Shown here in pieces: positions 25,403 through 34,925 of a stretch of 64,000 bases of DNA (positions are counted from its first letter, which is position 1; the number at the start of each line of letters is the position of its first letter). The notes under the pieces were generated by a model. The model was not told the DNA's origin. It made no database searches and worked only from the letters and a program-made list of their open reading frames with translations. The DNA is from CAZSHG01 sp964606695 [NCBI: uncultured bacterium] (lineage in GTDB: Bacteria; UBP14; UBA6098): positions 1 to 64,000 of the forward strand of contig CAZSHG010000006.1 in the NCBI GenBank assembly GCA_964606695.1. The letters are read 5' to 3'. The position numbers and the translations under genes were made by a program.

Positions 25403-25609
25403 GGATGTTGGTTGGCTTCATCGATTGCGTAATTCTTTGCAATGACCTAGGAGAGCTGGCTTCGTCGCCTGTTTCGACACCATGGCACGGGAAAGAACTC
25501 ATCCGTAGCGTTTGCCAAACTGAAGTCTCAGCAAAACAAAAAAATTCTTCTTCCCCCATCAATCATAAATCCTAAATCATAAATCCAAAATCCCTCCCCT
25601 TCCTTTTCC

Positions 25610-25638
25610 CTTGAAAAATCCCCACCCGCGTGTTATCA
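25610..25638 (+). promoter_or_regulatory. Promoter of tilS, apparently leaderless
   Basis: TTGAAA, 17-base spacer, TATCAT, then only 5 bases before ATG 25645. No ribosome-binding sequence is seen. The expected start of transcription coincides with the start codon. Confidence 0.5.
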
Positions 25639-25644
25639 TTCTAT

Positions 25645-26967
25645 ATGGAAGCTGATTTTCTAAGACATTTCGAGGATTCCCTCCCTCGGTTCGATTTGGA
25701 GGGCAAAACCCTTCGCGTCGCCCTGTCCGGCGGTTGCGATTCAATTGCGCTGGCTGAGATGCTCTATCGAATATTCGATAGAGAGCGTCTGGCCGCAGTT
25801 CATGTCGATCACGGCATACGAGATGTCAGCGCGGAGGACGCCGCTTTCGTGGAGGAGTTCTGTAGCGAGCGGTCGATTCCGCTGGAAATGGTCGAAGTTG
25901 ATACACCCGAACATGCGAAATCGAGAGGCCTGGGTATCGAGGAGGCCGCGCGGGAGCTTCGTTACAACATCTTCCGCGAATTCACATCTGCCGGCGAGGT
26001 CATCGCGACGGCGCACACGGCCAACGATAGCGTCGAAACCCTCCTTTTCAATCTCGCCCGAGGCTCCGGCCCTCGCGGATTAGCGGGAATTCCCCGCGAA
26101 CGGGACGGCATAATTCGCCCCCTGCTGGATTTTTTCCGGCGGGATATCGAGAAGTGGCTTAGAGCGGAGGGCATCTCCTGGCGCGAGGACGAGAGCAACA
26201 TCGACCTGCGTTACACCCGCAACCGCGTCCGATTGATGATGATCCCGGAAATCAAGCGGGTCTTCGGCGATGGCGCGATGGAAAGGCTTCGGCGGGAAAC
26301 TGTTATTTTCTCAGCCTGCGCGGAATTTATCGACGGTCAGGCAACCGTAATCTATGAAAACGCCGTAATCACACGGTTTGGGAAAATAATCGCTTTCGAT
26401 TCCGACAGGGCACTGGCGTCATTCTGGGGATTCGGCGAAATTATTCGCAAGGCGCTTATCGAACTGGACGTCAGCCTCGGTTCGGTAGGTTTCGACACGA
26501 TAGAAAGGCTCTGGGCGGATATCGAGGTGTCGCGCAGGGGCAGGTGGTTCCCAATAGCTGAGGGCACGCATCTGGAATACGACGACAGCATTTTCTTCAT
26601 ATTCAGCGAAATCCGGAAATTCGAGCCAATGGAGGTCGGTTACGAACAAAACCTGCTATTGCCGGAGGGGCAGGGGAGCATATTTGTATCGAAAGACCGG
26701 GGAGGTATTCGCGTCCCGTATAAAGGAGGTAAATTAATTCTCCGCCTTCCCAGGCCGGGCGACACCGCGGGTGAACATAAATTATTGCGGTATATGTCGA
26801 GGAAAGGCGTCCCGAGACTGCTTAGAAAATCGGTGCCCATTCTTTTCGAGGAAAACGCGCCCCTTTATTCGCCCATTTTCGGGAGGTTTCCCGGAAGTCC
26901 CTCTCTTTTTGAACTATTTATCGATTACGACGGCCCATTGGGCAAAAAAATACTTATCAAACTATAA
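25645..26967 (+). CDS. tilS: tRNA(Ile)-lysidine synthetase TilS
   Basis: This 440-residue enzyme changes C34 of the CAU-anticodon isoleucine tRNA to lysidine. The PP-loop motif is SGGCDSIAL (about residue 34). The family core continues AAVHVDHGIR, GIEEAARELRY, and TAHTANDSVETLLFNLARGSG followed by RGLAGIP. The C-terminal domain (from about 360) has KLILRLPRPGD and the GVPRLLRKSVPIL stretch. I start at the ATG 25645, where the promoter ends. A GTG 15 bases upstream would be the alternative. hpt follows after 10 bases, the same pair as in many bacteria (tilS-hpt). Confidence 0.93.
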   Translation: MEADFLRHFEDSLPRFDLEGKTLRVALSGGCDSIALAEMLYRIFDRERLAAVHVDHGIRDVSAEDAAFVEEFCSERSIPLEMVEVDTPEHAKSRGLGIEEAARELRYNIFREFTSAGEVIATAHTANDSVETLLFNLARGSGPRGLAGIPRERDGIIRPLLDFFRRDIEKWLRAEGISWREDESNIDLRYTRNRVRLMMIPEIKRVFGDGAMERLRRETVIFSACAEFIDGQATVIYENAVITRFGKIIAFDSDRALASFWGFGEIIRKALIELDVSLGSVGFDTIERLWADIEVSRRGRWFPIAEGTHLEYDDSIFFIFSEIRKFEPMEVGYEQNLLLPEGQGSIFVSKDRGGIRVPYKGGKLILRLPRPGDTAGEHKLLRYMSRKGVPRLLRKSVPILFEENAPLYSPIFGRFPGSPSLFELFIDYDGPLGKKILIKL

Positions 26968-26977
26968 AGGGGACAAT

Positions 26978-27505
26978 ATGGAAAATTATACGATAAACGA
27001 GCTTATCCCACTCACGGACATCCAGGTGCGAGTTAAAGAAGTCGCCAGAATGATAGACGAGCAATATATGGATCTCGACCCGATTATCGCGGTCGTTCTC
27101 AAGGGCGGATTTATATTCGCGGCAGACCTTCTGCGAAACCTCGAAACGCCTTTCACTCTGGATTTCATCGGTGCTTCCAGCTACGTCGGCACGGAATCTT
27201 CCGGCGATATCAAGATCACCAAAGACCTGGACACCCCGATAATCGATCGCCACCTGATTCTGGTCGAGGACATCGTGGATACCGGCCTGACGCTGTTCAA
27301 GCTGGTAAAACTGCTCAAACAACGCGAGCCGAAATCTGTTCGAATCGCCACGATGCTACTCAAAGACATCGACCGCCCCTTCGACCTTAAAGTCGATTAT
27401 TACGGTTTCAAAATACCTAACAAATTCGTCGTCGGCTACGGCCTCGATTACAACGAACGCCACCGCGGACTTCCCTACATAGGTTACGTCGAACCGAACG
27501 AGTAA
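26978..27505 (+). CDS. hpt: Hypoxanthine phosphoribosyltransferase
   Basis: This 175-residue purine salvage enzyme has the PRPP-binding loop VEDIVDTGLTL, the LKGGFIFAADLLR loop and SSYVGTESSGDIKI of the flexible lid, and NKFVVGYGLDY near the C-terminus, which holds the purine. It makes IMP (and GMP) from the free base and PRPP. AAAGGGG before ATG 26978 fixes the start. Confidence 0.95.
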   Translation: MENYTINELIPLTDIQVRVKEVARMIDEQYMDLDPIIAVVLKGGFIFAADLLRNLETPFTLDFIGASSYVGTESSGDIKITKDLDTPIIDRHLILVEDIVDTGLTLFKLVKLLKQREPKSVRIATMLLKDIDRPFDLKVDYYGFKIPNKFVVGYGLDYNERHRGLPYIGYVEPNE

Positions 27506-27525
27506 CACTTAAACATGGAGTATGA

Positions 27526-30432
27526 ATGAAAAGGTTACTAATATTACTGATCGTAACATCGAGTGTTATTTTCGCGCAGTTCACCGAATTCGATCTGGAA
27601 GCATACTGGATGCCCGAAATCCCCGAAGGCCCTGCAAACGGCAGTTCCTTCGGCAGGAGTATGTCCTTTGTCGGCGATCTCAACGGAGACAACATTACCG
27701 ATCTGGCTCTGGCATCGGAATTGGCCTGCGATACAGTTTCCGGAAATATCTCGGGCAAAGTATATGTGTATCTCGGGCAATCCGGCGTGTTGAATATCGA
27801 GACCGTCCCGGACCTAATCCTGCAGGGCGAGGATAACGACGATTGGTTCGGTTACTCTGTCTCCGGTGGCGATTTCAACGCCGACGGCTACAACGACATC
27901 GCGGTGCTGGCCGAAAAGCGGGACGAAGTCTATGTCTATTTCGGCGGCGATCCTATGGACACTACTGCGGATTTATCCCTCTCCGCCGTTTACGGTGAAA
28001 GCTATAGATACAAATTTCTCTTCATAGGCGATATTAACGGCGACACCTACGAAGATCTCGCGCTTCCACGAAGTTATGGCGGCGATTACTACGTTTTTAT
28101 TTTTCACGGCGGTCCCGGTGCAGATCTCGTCGCGGACGATACGCTTTTCGAGGTGGGTTATAAACTCGGCCCGGGCGGAGATATCAACGGCGACGGCATC
28201 GACGACCTTCTTATAGGCGACCCTTACGCGGCGGGGGATTCCGGACGAGTGTATATCTTCCTCGGTGGTGACCCCTTTGAAACTACTCCATCGGACACAT
28301 TACAGGGTGAGACATCCGACTGCGATTTCGGTTGGAATTGCGCGATTCTGGGTGATTTAAATGCGGATGGTTTCGACGATCTGGGATGTATAGTCAGCGG
28401 CCCAACAAGCTGGATATGGAAACAGTGTTGGATATATTGGGGATCGGATACGCATCTTTATGAATTTGCAGGGATGGTCGAAGATCCAGTTCGTCAGCTT
28501 TATGGAACTGCCATTATCGGTGCCGGTGATATAAACTTCGACGGTTACGATGACTTTTTGGTCGGTGCACCCGGGGCTAACATTGTCGATCATGAGCCAG
28601 GACATGTTCATATCTATTTTGGCGGTGATGACGCTCCCACAAGCACAGATATTTTCTTCGAAGGCGAGGACGGCAACGACCAATATGGCCTGTGTCTCGC
28701 GGCAGGTGGCGATTTGAACAACGACAGCTATAACGATATAGCGATCGGCGCTTTCAAAAGCGATGTCGGAGGCTATTTTTCCGGAAAAGTATATATTCAT
28801 TCCGGGAAAATGCTATCGGAAGGAGTATTTACACCTCAAGGAGAAATAACCGGGCGACCTGCACGCGGTTGGGCGGGTTACGTTATCGCAAGCGGGGACA
28901 TCAACGGCGACGGTTACAACGATATCGCGTTTACGCACGAGATCCGCAGGAGGAGTGAGGTATATTTATGTCTCGGCGATCCATCAGGAATGGACATGGA
29001 ACCCGATTTTATCCTATCCGACAGCACCGATAATACCGAATTCGGCAGGGCAATAGATTTCGGCGATTTCGACGGCGATGGAATAGACGACCTTGCCGTA
29101 GGTACCCCCGATTGGGACGTCGATACGATAGCAAGCACCTCGAGCGACGAAGGGGAGGTGCGAATCTATTTCGGAAGCGATCCCTTTGTGCCAATACCGG
29201 GATTTTTCTTCCACGGAACGAGTAAAAACAAGATCTTCGGTTACAGCCTGTCCTTTATAGGCGATATCGACGGCGACGGCGCGGAGGAGCTACTCGTCGG
29301 CGCTCCCGAATATATCCATAGCGGTTATGCCGATTCTACCGGTTACGCCTATCTTTATTTCGGCGCTGACGATACATTGCCCGAAGCTATTTATAAGGGC
29401 GATTCAGTTAAGTCGGCTTTCGGCGCGGCTGTTATCGGCACGGGAGATATGACCGGCGATGGAATTCCGGATTACGCAATTTCCGGCCACAGAATCTACT
29501 GGCCCGACGGAGGCTACGGCAAAGTCTTCGTTTACGAAGGCAATCCAACTCCGGTCGATAGCCCGATGGTCGTCTATAAGGACGATTTACATAAATGGAT
29601 AGGGCGGAATCTGGCCGCACCGGGAGATGTCGATGGCGACGGCTATAACGATTTACTCGTCAACTGCCGTAGTATGGAATGGGGGAGTTACGGCGAGGGC
29701 AACGGCGCGGCGAGGATATATTTCGGCGACGATACTCTTTCGACAACAAATTATTTCGAATTAACTGCGCCGGGAACAGCATCCGGGGGCTACGGAATAG
29801 GCATAGGCGAATGCGGCGACCTCAATCTGGACGGCTACCCGGATTTCGCCGTGGGCGCGCCAAACGGTATCCCCGGCGAATGGATGACTGCTGGCGCGAT
29901 CGCGGTCGTAGGCCACACCGGCGGCGACAGGGTATATATCTATTACGGGGGCACCGACGTCTTTTTCTATCCCGATTTAGAACTCGTCCCACCCCGCGGC
30001 CACGAGATGTTCGGTTACGATATCTGTTCAGCAGGTATGACATCCTTCGACGGCAGTTACGATGTCGCTATCGGCGCACCGGGAAATAGCCTCGCGGGCT
30101 ACGAAACCGGCAAGGTCTATTTACTGAGTTCAATCCATTCCGATATCGCGGAACAAACTAATAAACCTGAACAAATAGCCATCGTCGCCTTTCCCAATCC
30201 TTTCAATGGCAAAGTCTGCCTGGAATTCGCGCCTCACGGCGATTACGATTTTCTGATTTACGATATCAACGGACGGATGGTATATAGAACCGAAGGAACG
30301 GATCGCTCTAAAATCAAAATTATATGGGATGCACGCGACGAATCCGGTCGAGACCTGCCTTCTGGAATATATTTCGCCCGATTGGTTTGCGATGACAATA
30401 TCGCCGAAACCAGGCTTCTATACCTCAAATAA
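27526..30432 (+). CDS. Large secreted FG-GAP / integrin-alpha-like protein with T9SS-type sorting domain
   Basis: The 968-residue product has a signal peptide (MKRLLILLIVTSSVIFAQF) and then about a dozen FG-GAP repeats of roughly 55-70 residues, each with a calcium loop of the form GDxNxDGYxD (for example GDLNGDNITD, GDFNADGYND, GDINGDGYND) and a strand phrase such as VYIFLGG or VYIYYGG. The repeats should close into one or two seven-bladed propellers. The C-terminal 85 residues start AFPNPFNGKV, pass DINGRMVYR and end LPSGIYFARL, which is the TIGR04183-like type IX sorting domain of Bacteroidetes and relatives. The protein should cross the outer membrane by a T9SS and attach to the surface or be released. 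Ligand is unknown. Confidence 0.88.
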   Translation: MKRLLILLIVTSSVIFAQFTEFDLEAYWMPEIPEGPANGSSFGRSMSFVGDLNGDNITDLALASELACDTVSGNISGKVYVYLGQSGVLNIETVPDLILQGEDNDDWFGYSVSGGDFNADGYNDIAVLAEKRDEVYVYFGGDPMDTTADLSLSAVYGESYRYKFLFIGDINGDTYEDLALPRSYGGDYYVFIFHGGPGADLVADDTLFEVGYKLGPGGDINGDGIDDLLIGDPYAAGDSGRVYIFLGGDPFETTPSDTLQGETSDCDFGWNCAILGDLNADGFDDLGCIVSGPTSWIWKQCWIYWGSDTHLYEFAGMVEDPVRQLYGTAIIGAGDINFDGYDDFLVGAPGANIVDHEPGHVHIYFGGDDAPTSTDIFFEGEDGNDQYGLCLAAGGDLNNDSYNDIAIGAFKSDVGGYFSGKVYIHSGKMLSEGVFTPQGEITGRPARGWAGYVIASGDINGDGYNDIAFTHEIRRRSEVYLCLGDPSGMDMEPDFILSDSTDNTEFGRAIDFGDFDGDGIDDLAVGTPDWDVDTIASTSSDEGEVRIYFGSDPFVPIPGFFFHGTSKNKIFGYSLSFIGDIDGDGAEELLVGAPEYIHSGYADSTGYAYLYFGADDTLPEAIYKGDSVKSAFGAAVIGTGDMTGDGIPDYAISGHRIYWPDGGYGKVFVYEGNPTPVDSPMVVYKDDLHKWIGRNLAAPGDVDGDGYNDLLVNCRSMEWGSYGEGNGAARIYFGDDTLSTTNYFELTAPGTASGGYGIGIGECGDLNLDGYPDFAVGAPNGIPGEWMTAGAIAVVGHTGGDRVYIYYGGTDVFFYPDLELVPPRGHEMFGYDICSAGMTSFDGSYDVAIGAPGNSLAGYETGKVYLLSSIHSDIAEQTNKPEQIAIVAFPNPFNGKVCLEFAPHGDYDFLIYDINGRMVYRTEGTDRSKIKIIWDARDESGRDLPSGIYFARLVCDDNIAETRLLYLK

Positions 30433-30451
30433 ACCTTTATTTCCAAAGAAA

Positions 30452-30500
30452 CGGGGCGTCGCGTATCCGTCGCCCCGCTATCTCAAAAAATTTTCTTTTC
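30452..30500 (+). terminator. Possible terminator after the FG-GAP gene
   Basis: CGGGGCG (30452-30458) and CGCCCCG (30471-30477) close a 12-nt loop, with a T-rich tract starting some 14 bases later. The gap before the T run makes this weaker than a classic terminator. Confidence 0.45.
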
Positions 30501-30504
30501 CCTA

Positions 30505-30533
30505 TTGACATCCGTCGACAATTGCACTATATT
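30505..30533 (+). promoter_or_regulatory. Strong sigma-70-type promoter of ftsK
   Basis: TTGACA (30505-30510), exactly 17 bases, TATATT (30528-30533). The ftsK ATG follows at 30603, giving a leader of about 60 bases. Confidence 0.8.
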
Positions 30534-30602
30534 ATAGTAAAACATGAAGTGATTGCCAAAAGGCCATGTTAATCTTTAGGTTAGACAGGTGTTAGGTTCG
30601 CC

Positions 30603-33224
30603 ATGAAAAGAAATAATAGAAATAATAGCGGAAACTTCAAATCTAAACTCAGGCGAATTACAGCTGGTTCTGCCATTGTTCTCCTCGGCGCATGGCTACT
30701 TAGCGCGATTTTCTCGTATAATAAATACGATTTTTTTCCGGGCGACGGCTTCATATATCCGCCCCCGCGTCCAATAATCAATTGGGGCGGTCCCGCCGGA
30801 GCGATGCTTTCTGATGTCTTATTGGAGACATTCGGGTATTTCGCCGTATTAATCCCTCTTCTGCTACTAATCTGGGGTTTTTCGAGATTATTCCTTCTTC
30901 CCGGGAAAAAGACCACCCTGGTAACGGGCAAATTAGTCGCTGGCCACGGTATATTGGCTATGTTGCTCGCTCTGCCGGGAGGAACGTTGGCTTCGGCTTT
31001 AACTGGACGTTATGGCCAGCAATTGGCTTCGACTGTTAAAAGCGCGGTAGGTGGAATAGGCGCGTATATCCTCGGTATATTCTTGTTTGTAGCGTTTGTC
31101 ACTGCAATAACACGCCTGGACGTCCGCTCCACTGCGGACTCAGCGTATCGCGGCCTGCTCGGCGCGGGAAAAGCTCTTGCCACAAGAAAAAAAAGGCGGG
31201 AAGAGAGGAAAAGTGAATCCCGCGAAGAGATCCTCGCAAAATACCGCGACAAATCCGAAAGGCAATACGACGGAATAACGGGAAGCCTTATTCCGGGAGA
31301 GGATAATCAGACCGATGAGAAAATCCCCGAAATCAACAGGGAAATCGACGAGGAAATCCCCGAACCCGAATACGATGGCAAAGCCTCCAGAATGGAGTTC
31401 TCCTTTTCACCTACTATAATCAGAGCGGCCGGTAAGAGCAATTCGACTTCAGCCGAAATTCCTCCGCCGCCACCCGCCGAGACCATCGATCCCAGGAAAA
31501 TTCAACATCCACCGCAGAGGAATACGGAAGGAACCATCGAATCGGATACGCCAGCACAAGAAACTGAAAAAGAACGCGAAATAGCGAGACAAATCCGAGA
31601 GAGCCTTACGGACGATGAATTGGACATCCCCATAGGCACCGAAGCGCCACTGCCGGAACCCGTTCCGACCGAGGAAAAAGAACCCGATTCTGAAAAAGAG
31701 ACTGCCCCCGAAAAAAGCGAACCGCCGAAACCAAAAGCCGGACCGGTGGATCGTCCCCCGGAACGCCCGCGCGGTCCATATCGATATACACCGCCCGATT
31801 TGGACCTTTTAATAAATCAGGAAACGGTCGATACAGACCTCTCCGATTCTGTCCTGCGTGAACGCGCCAAACAGCTTGTAGAGACGCTTAAAAGCTTCAA
31901 GGTAGAGGGCGAAATCAAAAAAATCTGCCCCGGCCCGGTAATTACGCGATATGAACTCGAACCCGCGGTCGGCGTCAAGGTCAGCCGTATAGCCAATCTC
32001 GCAGACGACATAGCGCTCGCGTTAAAAGCCCAGGACATCCGTATCGTCGCGCCGATACCCGGTAAAGGCGCGGTGGGCATCGAAGTCCCAAATGAGGAAA
32101 CCGAAACCGTCAGGCTCAAATCCGTTCTCTCATCGGATAAATTCTCCGATTGCGATTACAAACTTCCCCTCGCCCTCGGCAAACGCGTCGATGGTTCGCC
32201 CGCCGTAGCAGACCTCTCTAAAATGCCACATCTGCTTATAGCGGGAGCTACCGGAAGCGGTAAATCCGTATGTATCAATACCATAATAACCAGCCTGTTG
32301 TATTCCAAAAGCCCGGAAGACCTGCGCATGATAATGATCGACCCAAAACGGCTGGAACTCTCTGTCTATAAGGATATTCCACACCTCACCGCACCCATCG
32401 TGGTCGAACCGAAAAACGCGGCGCTGGCGTTAAACTGGGCGGTAGAGGAGATGGATGCTCGATACAAGAAACTCAGCGAGGTCGGCGTCCGGTCGATAGC
32501 CGCCTTCAACGAACAAGTGAAAGGCCGCGAAGAAGAGGGATTCGAAAAATTACCGTATGTTGTAATCCTCATCGATGAACTCGCCGATTTGATGGTCGCG
32601 GTTTCCGCGGAAATCGAAGAGCCAATCGCCAGGCTCGCCCAGATGGCGCGCGCAGTGGGAATACACCTCGTAATAGCCACCCAGCGTCCCAGCGTGGATG
32701 TTATTACGGGGCTAATAAAGGCCAATTTCCCGAGTCGAATGGCGTTTAAAGTTAGAAGCAAGGTCGATAGCAGGACTATTCTCGACATGGGCGGGGCAGA
32801 ACGGTTGCTCGGTTACGGCGATATGTTATATTTGCCAAGCGGTTTCGCCGAACCCAATCGTATTCACGGAAGCCTGGTTACAACGTCCGAAACCGAGAAA
32901 ATTGTAAAATACCTGCGAACTTTTCCAAATCCCCTGCCCGACCAGATGCTCGATTTCGACGAGGCCGCGACGTCGCTGGCAATTTCCGTGGAACGCGACG
33001 AACTATTCTGGGAAGCCGCGAAAATCGTTGTTATGTATCAACAGGGATCGACGAGTTTCCTCCAGCGTAAATTACGCGTCGGTTATACAAGAGCGGGATG
33101 TATTATCGATCAGCTCGAACAGGCGGGGGTAGTCGGGCAATTCCAGGGAAGTAAAGCTCGTGACGTCCTGATAGAAGATCTCGACACGCTGGAAGAATTG
33201 ATGGATCAGGAAAGCCTGACATGA
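30603..33224 (+). CDS. ftsK: DNA translocase FtsK
   Basis: The 873-residue protein has four hydrophobic segments in the first 190 residues that anchor it at the division site, then a Pro/Glu/Lys-rich linker (about 200-400) and the motor. The motor has an alpha domain, a beta RecA-like domain with Walker A GATGSGKS (about residue 548) and Walker B VVILIDELADLM, and the ATQRPSVDVITG sensor. A gamma winged-helix domain closes the protein (RVGYTRAGCIIDQLEQAGVV), reading KOPS/SRS-type sites. It pumps DNA towards dif during septation. It has its own promoter. Confidence 0.95.
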   Translation: MKRNNRNNSGNFKSKLRRITAGSAIVLLGAWLLSAIFSYNKYDFFPGDGFIYPPPRPIINWGGPAGAMLSDVLLETFGYFAVLIPLLLLIWGFSRLFLLPGKKTTLVTGKLVAGHGILAMLLALPGGTLASALTGRYGQQLASTVKSAVGGIGAYILGIFLFVAFVTAITRLDVRSTADSAYRGLLGAGKALATRKKRREERKSESREEILAKYRDKSERQYDGITGSLIPGEDNQTDEKIPEINREIDEEIPEPEYDGKASRMEFSFSPTIIRAAGKSNSTSAEIPPPPPAETIDPRKIQHPPQRNTEGTIESDTPAQETEKEREIARQIRESLTDDELDIPIGTEAPLPEPVPTEEKEPDSEKETAPEKSEPPKPKAGPVDRPPERPRGPYRYTPPDLDLLINQETVDTDLSDSVLRERAKQLVETLKSFKVEGEIKKICPGPVITRYELEPAVGVKVSRIANLADDIALALKAQDIRIVAPIPGKGAVGIEVPNEETETVRLKSVLSSDKFSDCDYKLPLALGKRVDGSPAVADLSKMPHLLIAGATGSGKSVCINTIITSLLYSKSPEDLRMIMIDPKRLELSVYKDIPHLTAPIVVEPKNAALALNWAVEEMDARYKKLSEVGVRSIAAFNEQVKGREEEGFEKLPYVVILIDELADLMVAVSAEIEEPIARLAQMARAVGIHLVIATQRPSVDVITGLIKANFPSRMAFKVRSKVDSRTILDMGGAERLLGYGDMLYLPSGFAEPNRIHGSLVTTSETEKIVKYLRTFPNPLPDQMLDFDEAATSLAISVERDELFWEAAKIVVMYQQGSTSFLQRKLRVGYTRAGCIIDQLEQAGVVGQFQGSKARDVLIEDLDTLEELMDQESLT

Positions 33225-33351
33225 AAAAATTCATCTAATAAATTTTAACTGGGATTATCAGGTTTTTTATTTAATATTAGCGTTAAGCTAAATTATTGCT
33301 TATATTGATAGAAGTTCCCTTTATCAACATTAAGGATTCGAGGGGAAGATT

Positions 33352-34416
33352 ATGAATATAGACCAATTTCTACTTTCAGCCGTTCAAAAAGGCGCCAGCG
33401 ATATCCATTTCAAGGTAGGCAGTCCGCCCGTCGTTAGGATTTTTGGCGAACTGATGATAGCTAAATCCGCTCCGCTGAGACCTCAGGATACGAGTTCTCT
33501 TGCATTCACAATAATGAACGCTTCGAAAAACCGTCGGTTCTCATCCCTCAGCGAAATCGATACGACCTACGATGTCGGCGAACGCGCAAGGTTCAGAGTG
33601 AATATCTTCAAATCGAGAGGTAACTACTGTATCGCCCTCAGATACATCCCGACCAAAACACCCAATATCGAGGAAAAGGGTATCCCAAAAGAAGCGAAGA
33701 AATTCGCCATGGAAAACCGTGGCCTCGTTCTGGTAACCGGCGTTACCGGTAGCGGAAAATCCACCACGCTCGCCGCCATGGTTGATCACATCAACAAGAA
33801 CAGACGCAAGCACATCATCACCATCGAGGATCCTGTAGAGTTCGTGCACCGCGACGACCACAGTATAGTTAACCAGCGCGAAATCGGCGTCGATTCGCCT
33901 AGCTTCAACGACGCCATGCGCGCCGCCATGCGCGAAGACCCGGATGTCATTATGATCGGGGAGCTACGTGATGTCGATGCACTCGGCACGGCTATCCGCG
34001 CCGCCGAAACCGGCCATCTGGTGCTTTCATCGTTCCACACCGTAGATGCCAAGGAGACTATTAATTCCATAATCAGCTTCTTCCCCGAACACCGTCACCA
34101 GCAGATCCAAGCTCAACTTGCGGCGAACCTCCGCGGCATTATATCTCAGCGTCTCGTTCGCCGAAACGATAACAAAGGCAGAGTCCTGGCCGCCGAGGTT
34201 ATGGTCGTTACTACCACAATTCGCGCGTGCATATTGGATGACCAAAAACGCGAGGACATCACCAGATATATCGCTCAAGGCGGAAGCGAATACGGTATGC
34301 AGACGTTCGACCAGGCCGTTATGAAGCTTTACAAAGAAGGCCTTATAACCTACGAAGACGCACTCGCTAACGCTACCAACCCGGCGGAATTCGAACGGGA
34401 ACTTCGACTCGAATAA
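33352..34416 (+). CDS. pilT: Type IV pilus retraction ATPase PilT
   Basis: The 354-residue hexameric motor has an N-terminal PAS-like domain with GASDIHFKVGSPP, Walker A GVTGSGKST, the Asp box ITIEDPVEFVH, Walker B MREDPDVIMIGELRD and the His box TAIRAAETGHLVLSSFHT. The C-terminal domain continues to GLITYEDALANATN, where PilT carries its AIRNLIRE-like retraction segment in a divergent form. No pilin or pilus-assembly gene lies nearby. GAGGGGAAG before the ATG is a good ribosome site. It overlaps pgpA by one base, so pilT leads the pilT-pgpA-cinA-thpR run. Confidence 0.93.
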   Translation: MNIDQFLLSAVQKGASDIHFKVGSPPVVRIFGELMIAKSAPLRPQDTSSLAFTIMNASKNRRFSSLSEIDTTYDVGERARFRVNIFKSRGNYCIALRYIPTKTPNIEEKGIPKEAKKFAMENRGLVLVTGVTGSGKSTTLAAMVDHINKNRRKHIITIEDPVEFVHRDDHSIVNQREIGVDSPSFNDAMRAAMREDPDVIMIGELRDVDALGTAIRAAETGHLVLSSFHTVDAKETINSIISFFPEHRHQQIQAQLAANLRGIISQRLVRRNDNKGRVLAAEVMVVTTTIRACILDDQKREDITRYIAQGGSEYGMQTFDQAVMKLYKEGLITYEDALANATNPAEFERELRLE

Positions 34417-34925
34417 TGATAAAAATCAAGAAGCCTTCCGATGCACCACCAGCTAAACCGGGCGGTTTTGGCTGGAAGCTGGTCGCGAGCTTTTTCGGAA
34501 CCGGATTTTCTCCGTTTGCCCCCGGAACAATCGGAAGTCTGGTCGCATTTATAATACTCTGGTTTGTCCCGACCTCGCACTGGGGTTTCTGGATAGCGAC
34601 AGTCGCGGTTACATTTGTCGGCGTCCCGGTTTCAAAAAAGGCAAGCGAATATTGGGGCCCGGATCCAGCTAAAGTAGTTATCGACGAAGTCGCCGGATGC
34701 ATGTTCTCCATAATGCTCGTTCCAAAAAGCCTTCCCCTATGGATACTCGCCTTTCTCGCCTTTCGGGCTTATGATATATTAAAACTCCCGCCCGCCCGGA
34801 CGGCAGAAAAGAAACTTCCCCATGGATGGGGGATTATGCTCGACGATGTCGTCGCAGGAATTTACGCCTTTATGCTCGTTCATTTTGTGCGACTTATGTT
34901 CCCGCAGATAGAAGGTATCTTATGA
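34416..34925 (+). CDS. pgpA: Phosphatidylglycerophosphatase A
   Basis: The 169-residue inner-membrane protein has three or four helices. The family motifs are seen: FFGTGFSPFAPGTIGSLVA near the start, the acidic stretch DPAKVVIDEVAGCM, and the final HGWGIMLDDVVAG. It removes phosphate from phosphatidylglycerophosphate to form phosphatidylglycerol. It shares one base with pilT and four bases with cinA (ATGA), so translation is coupled on both sides. Confidence 0.93.
   Translation: MIKIKKPSDAPPAKPGGFGWKLVASFFGTGFSPFAPGTIGSLVAFIILWFVPTSHWGFWIATVAVTFVGVPVSKKASEYWGPDPAKVVIDEVAGCMFSIMLVPKSLPLWILAFLAFRAYDILKLPPARTAEKKLPHGWGIMLDDVVAGIYAFMLVHFVRLMFPQIEGIL

Noticed and set aside
25238-25629. Possible CRISPR array because of regularly spaced short repeats
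   Set aside because: The copies are palindromic GTCATTGCGAGG elements with only two good units, and the intervening sequence is itself related. There is no spacer diversity and no cas gene.
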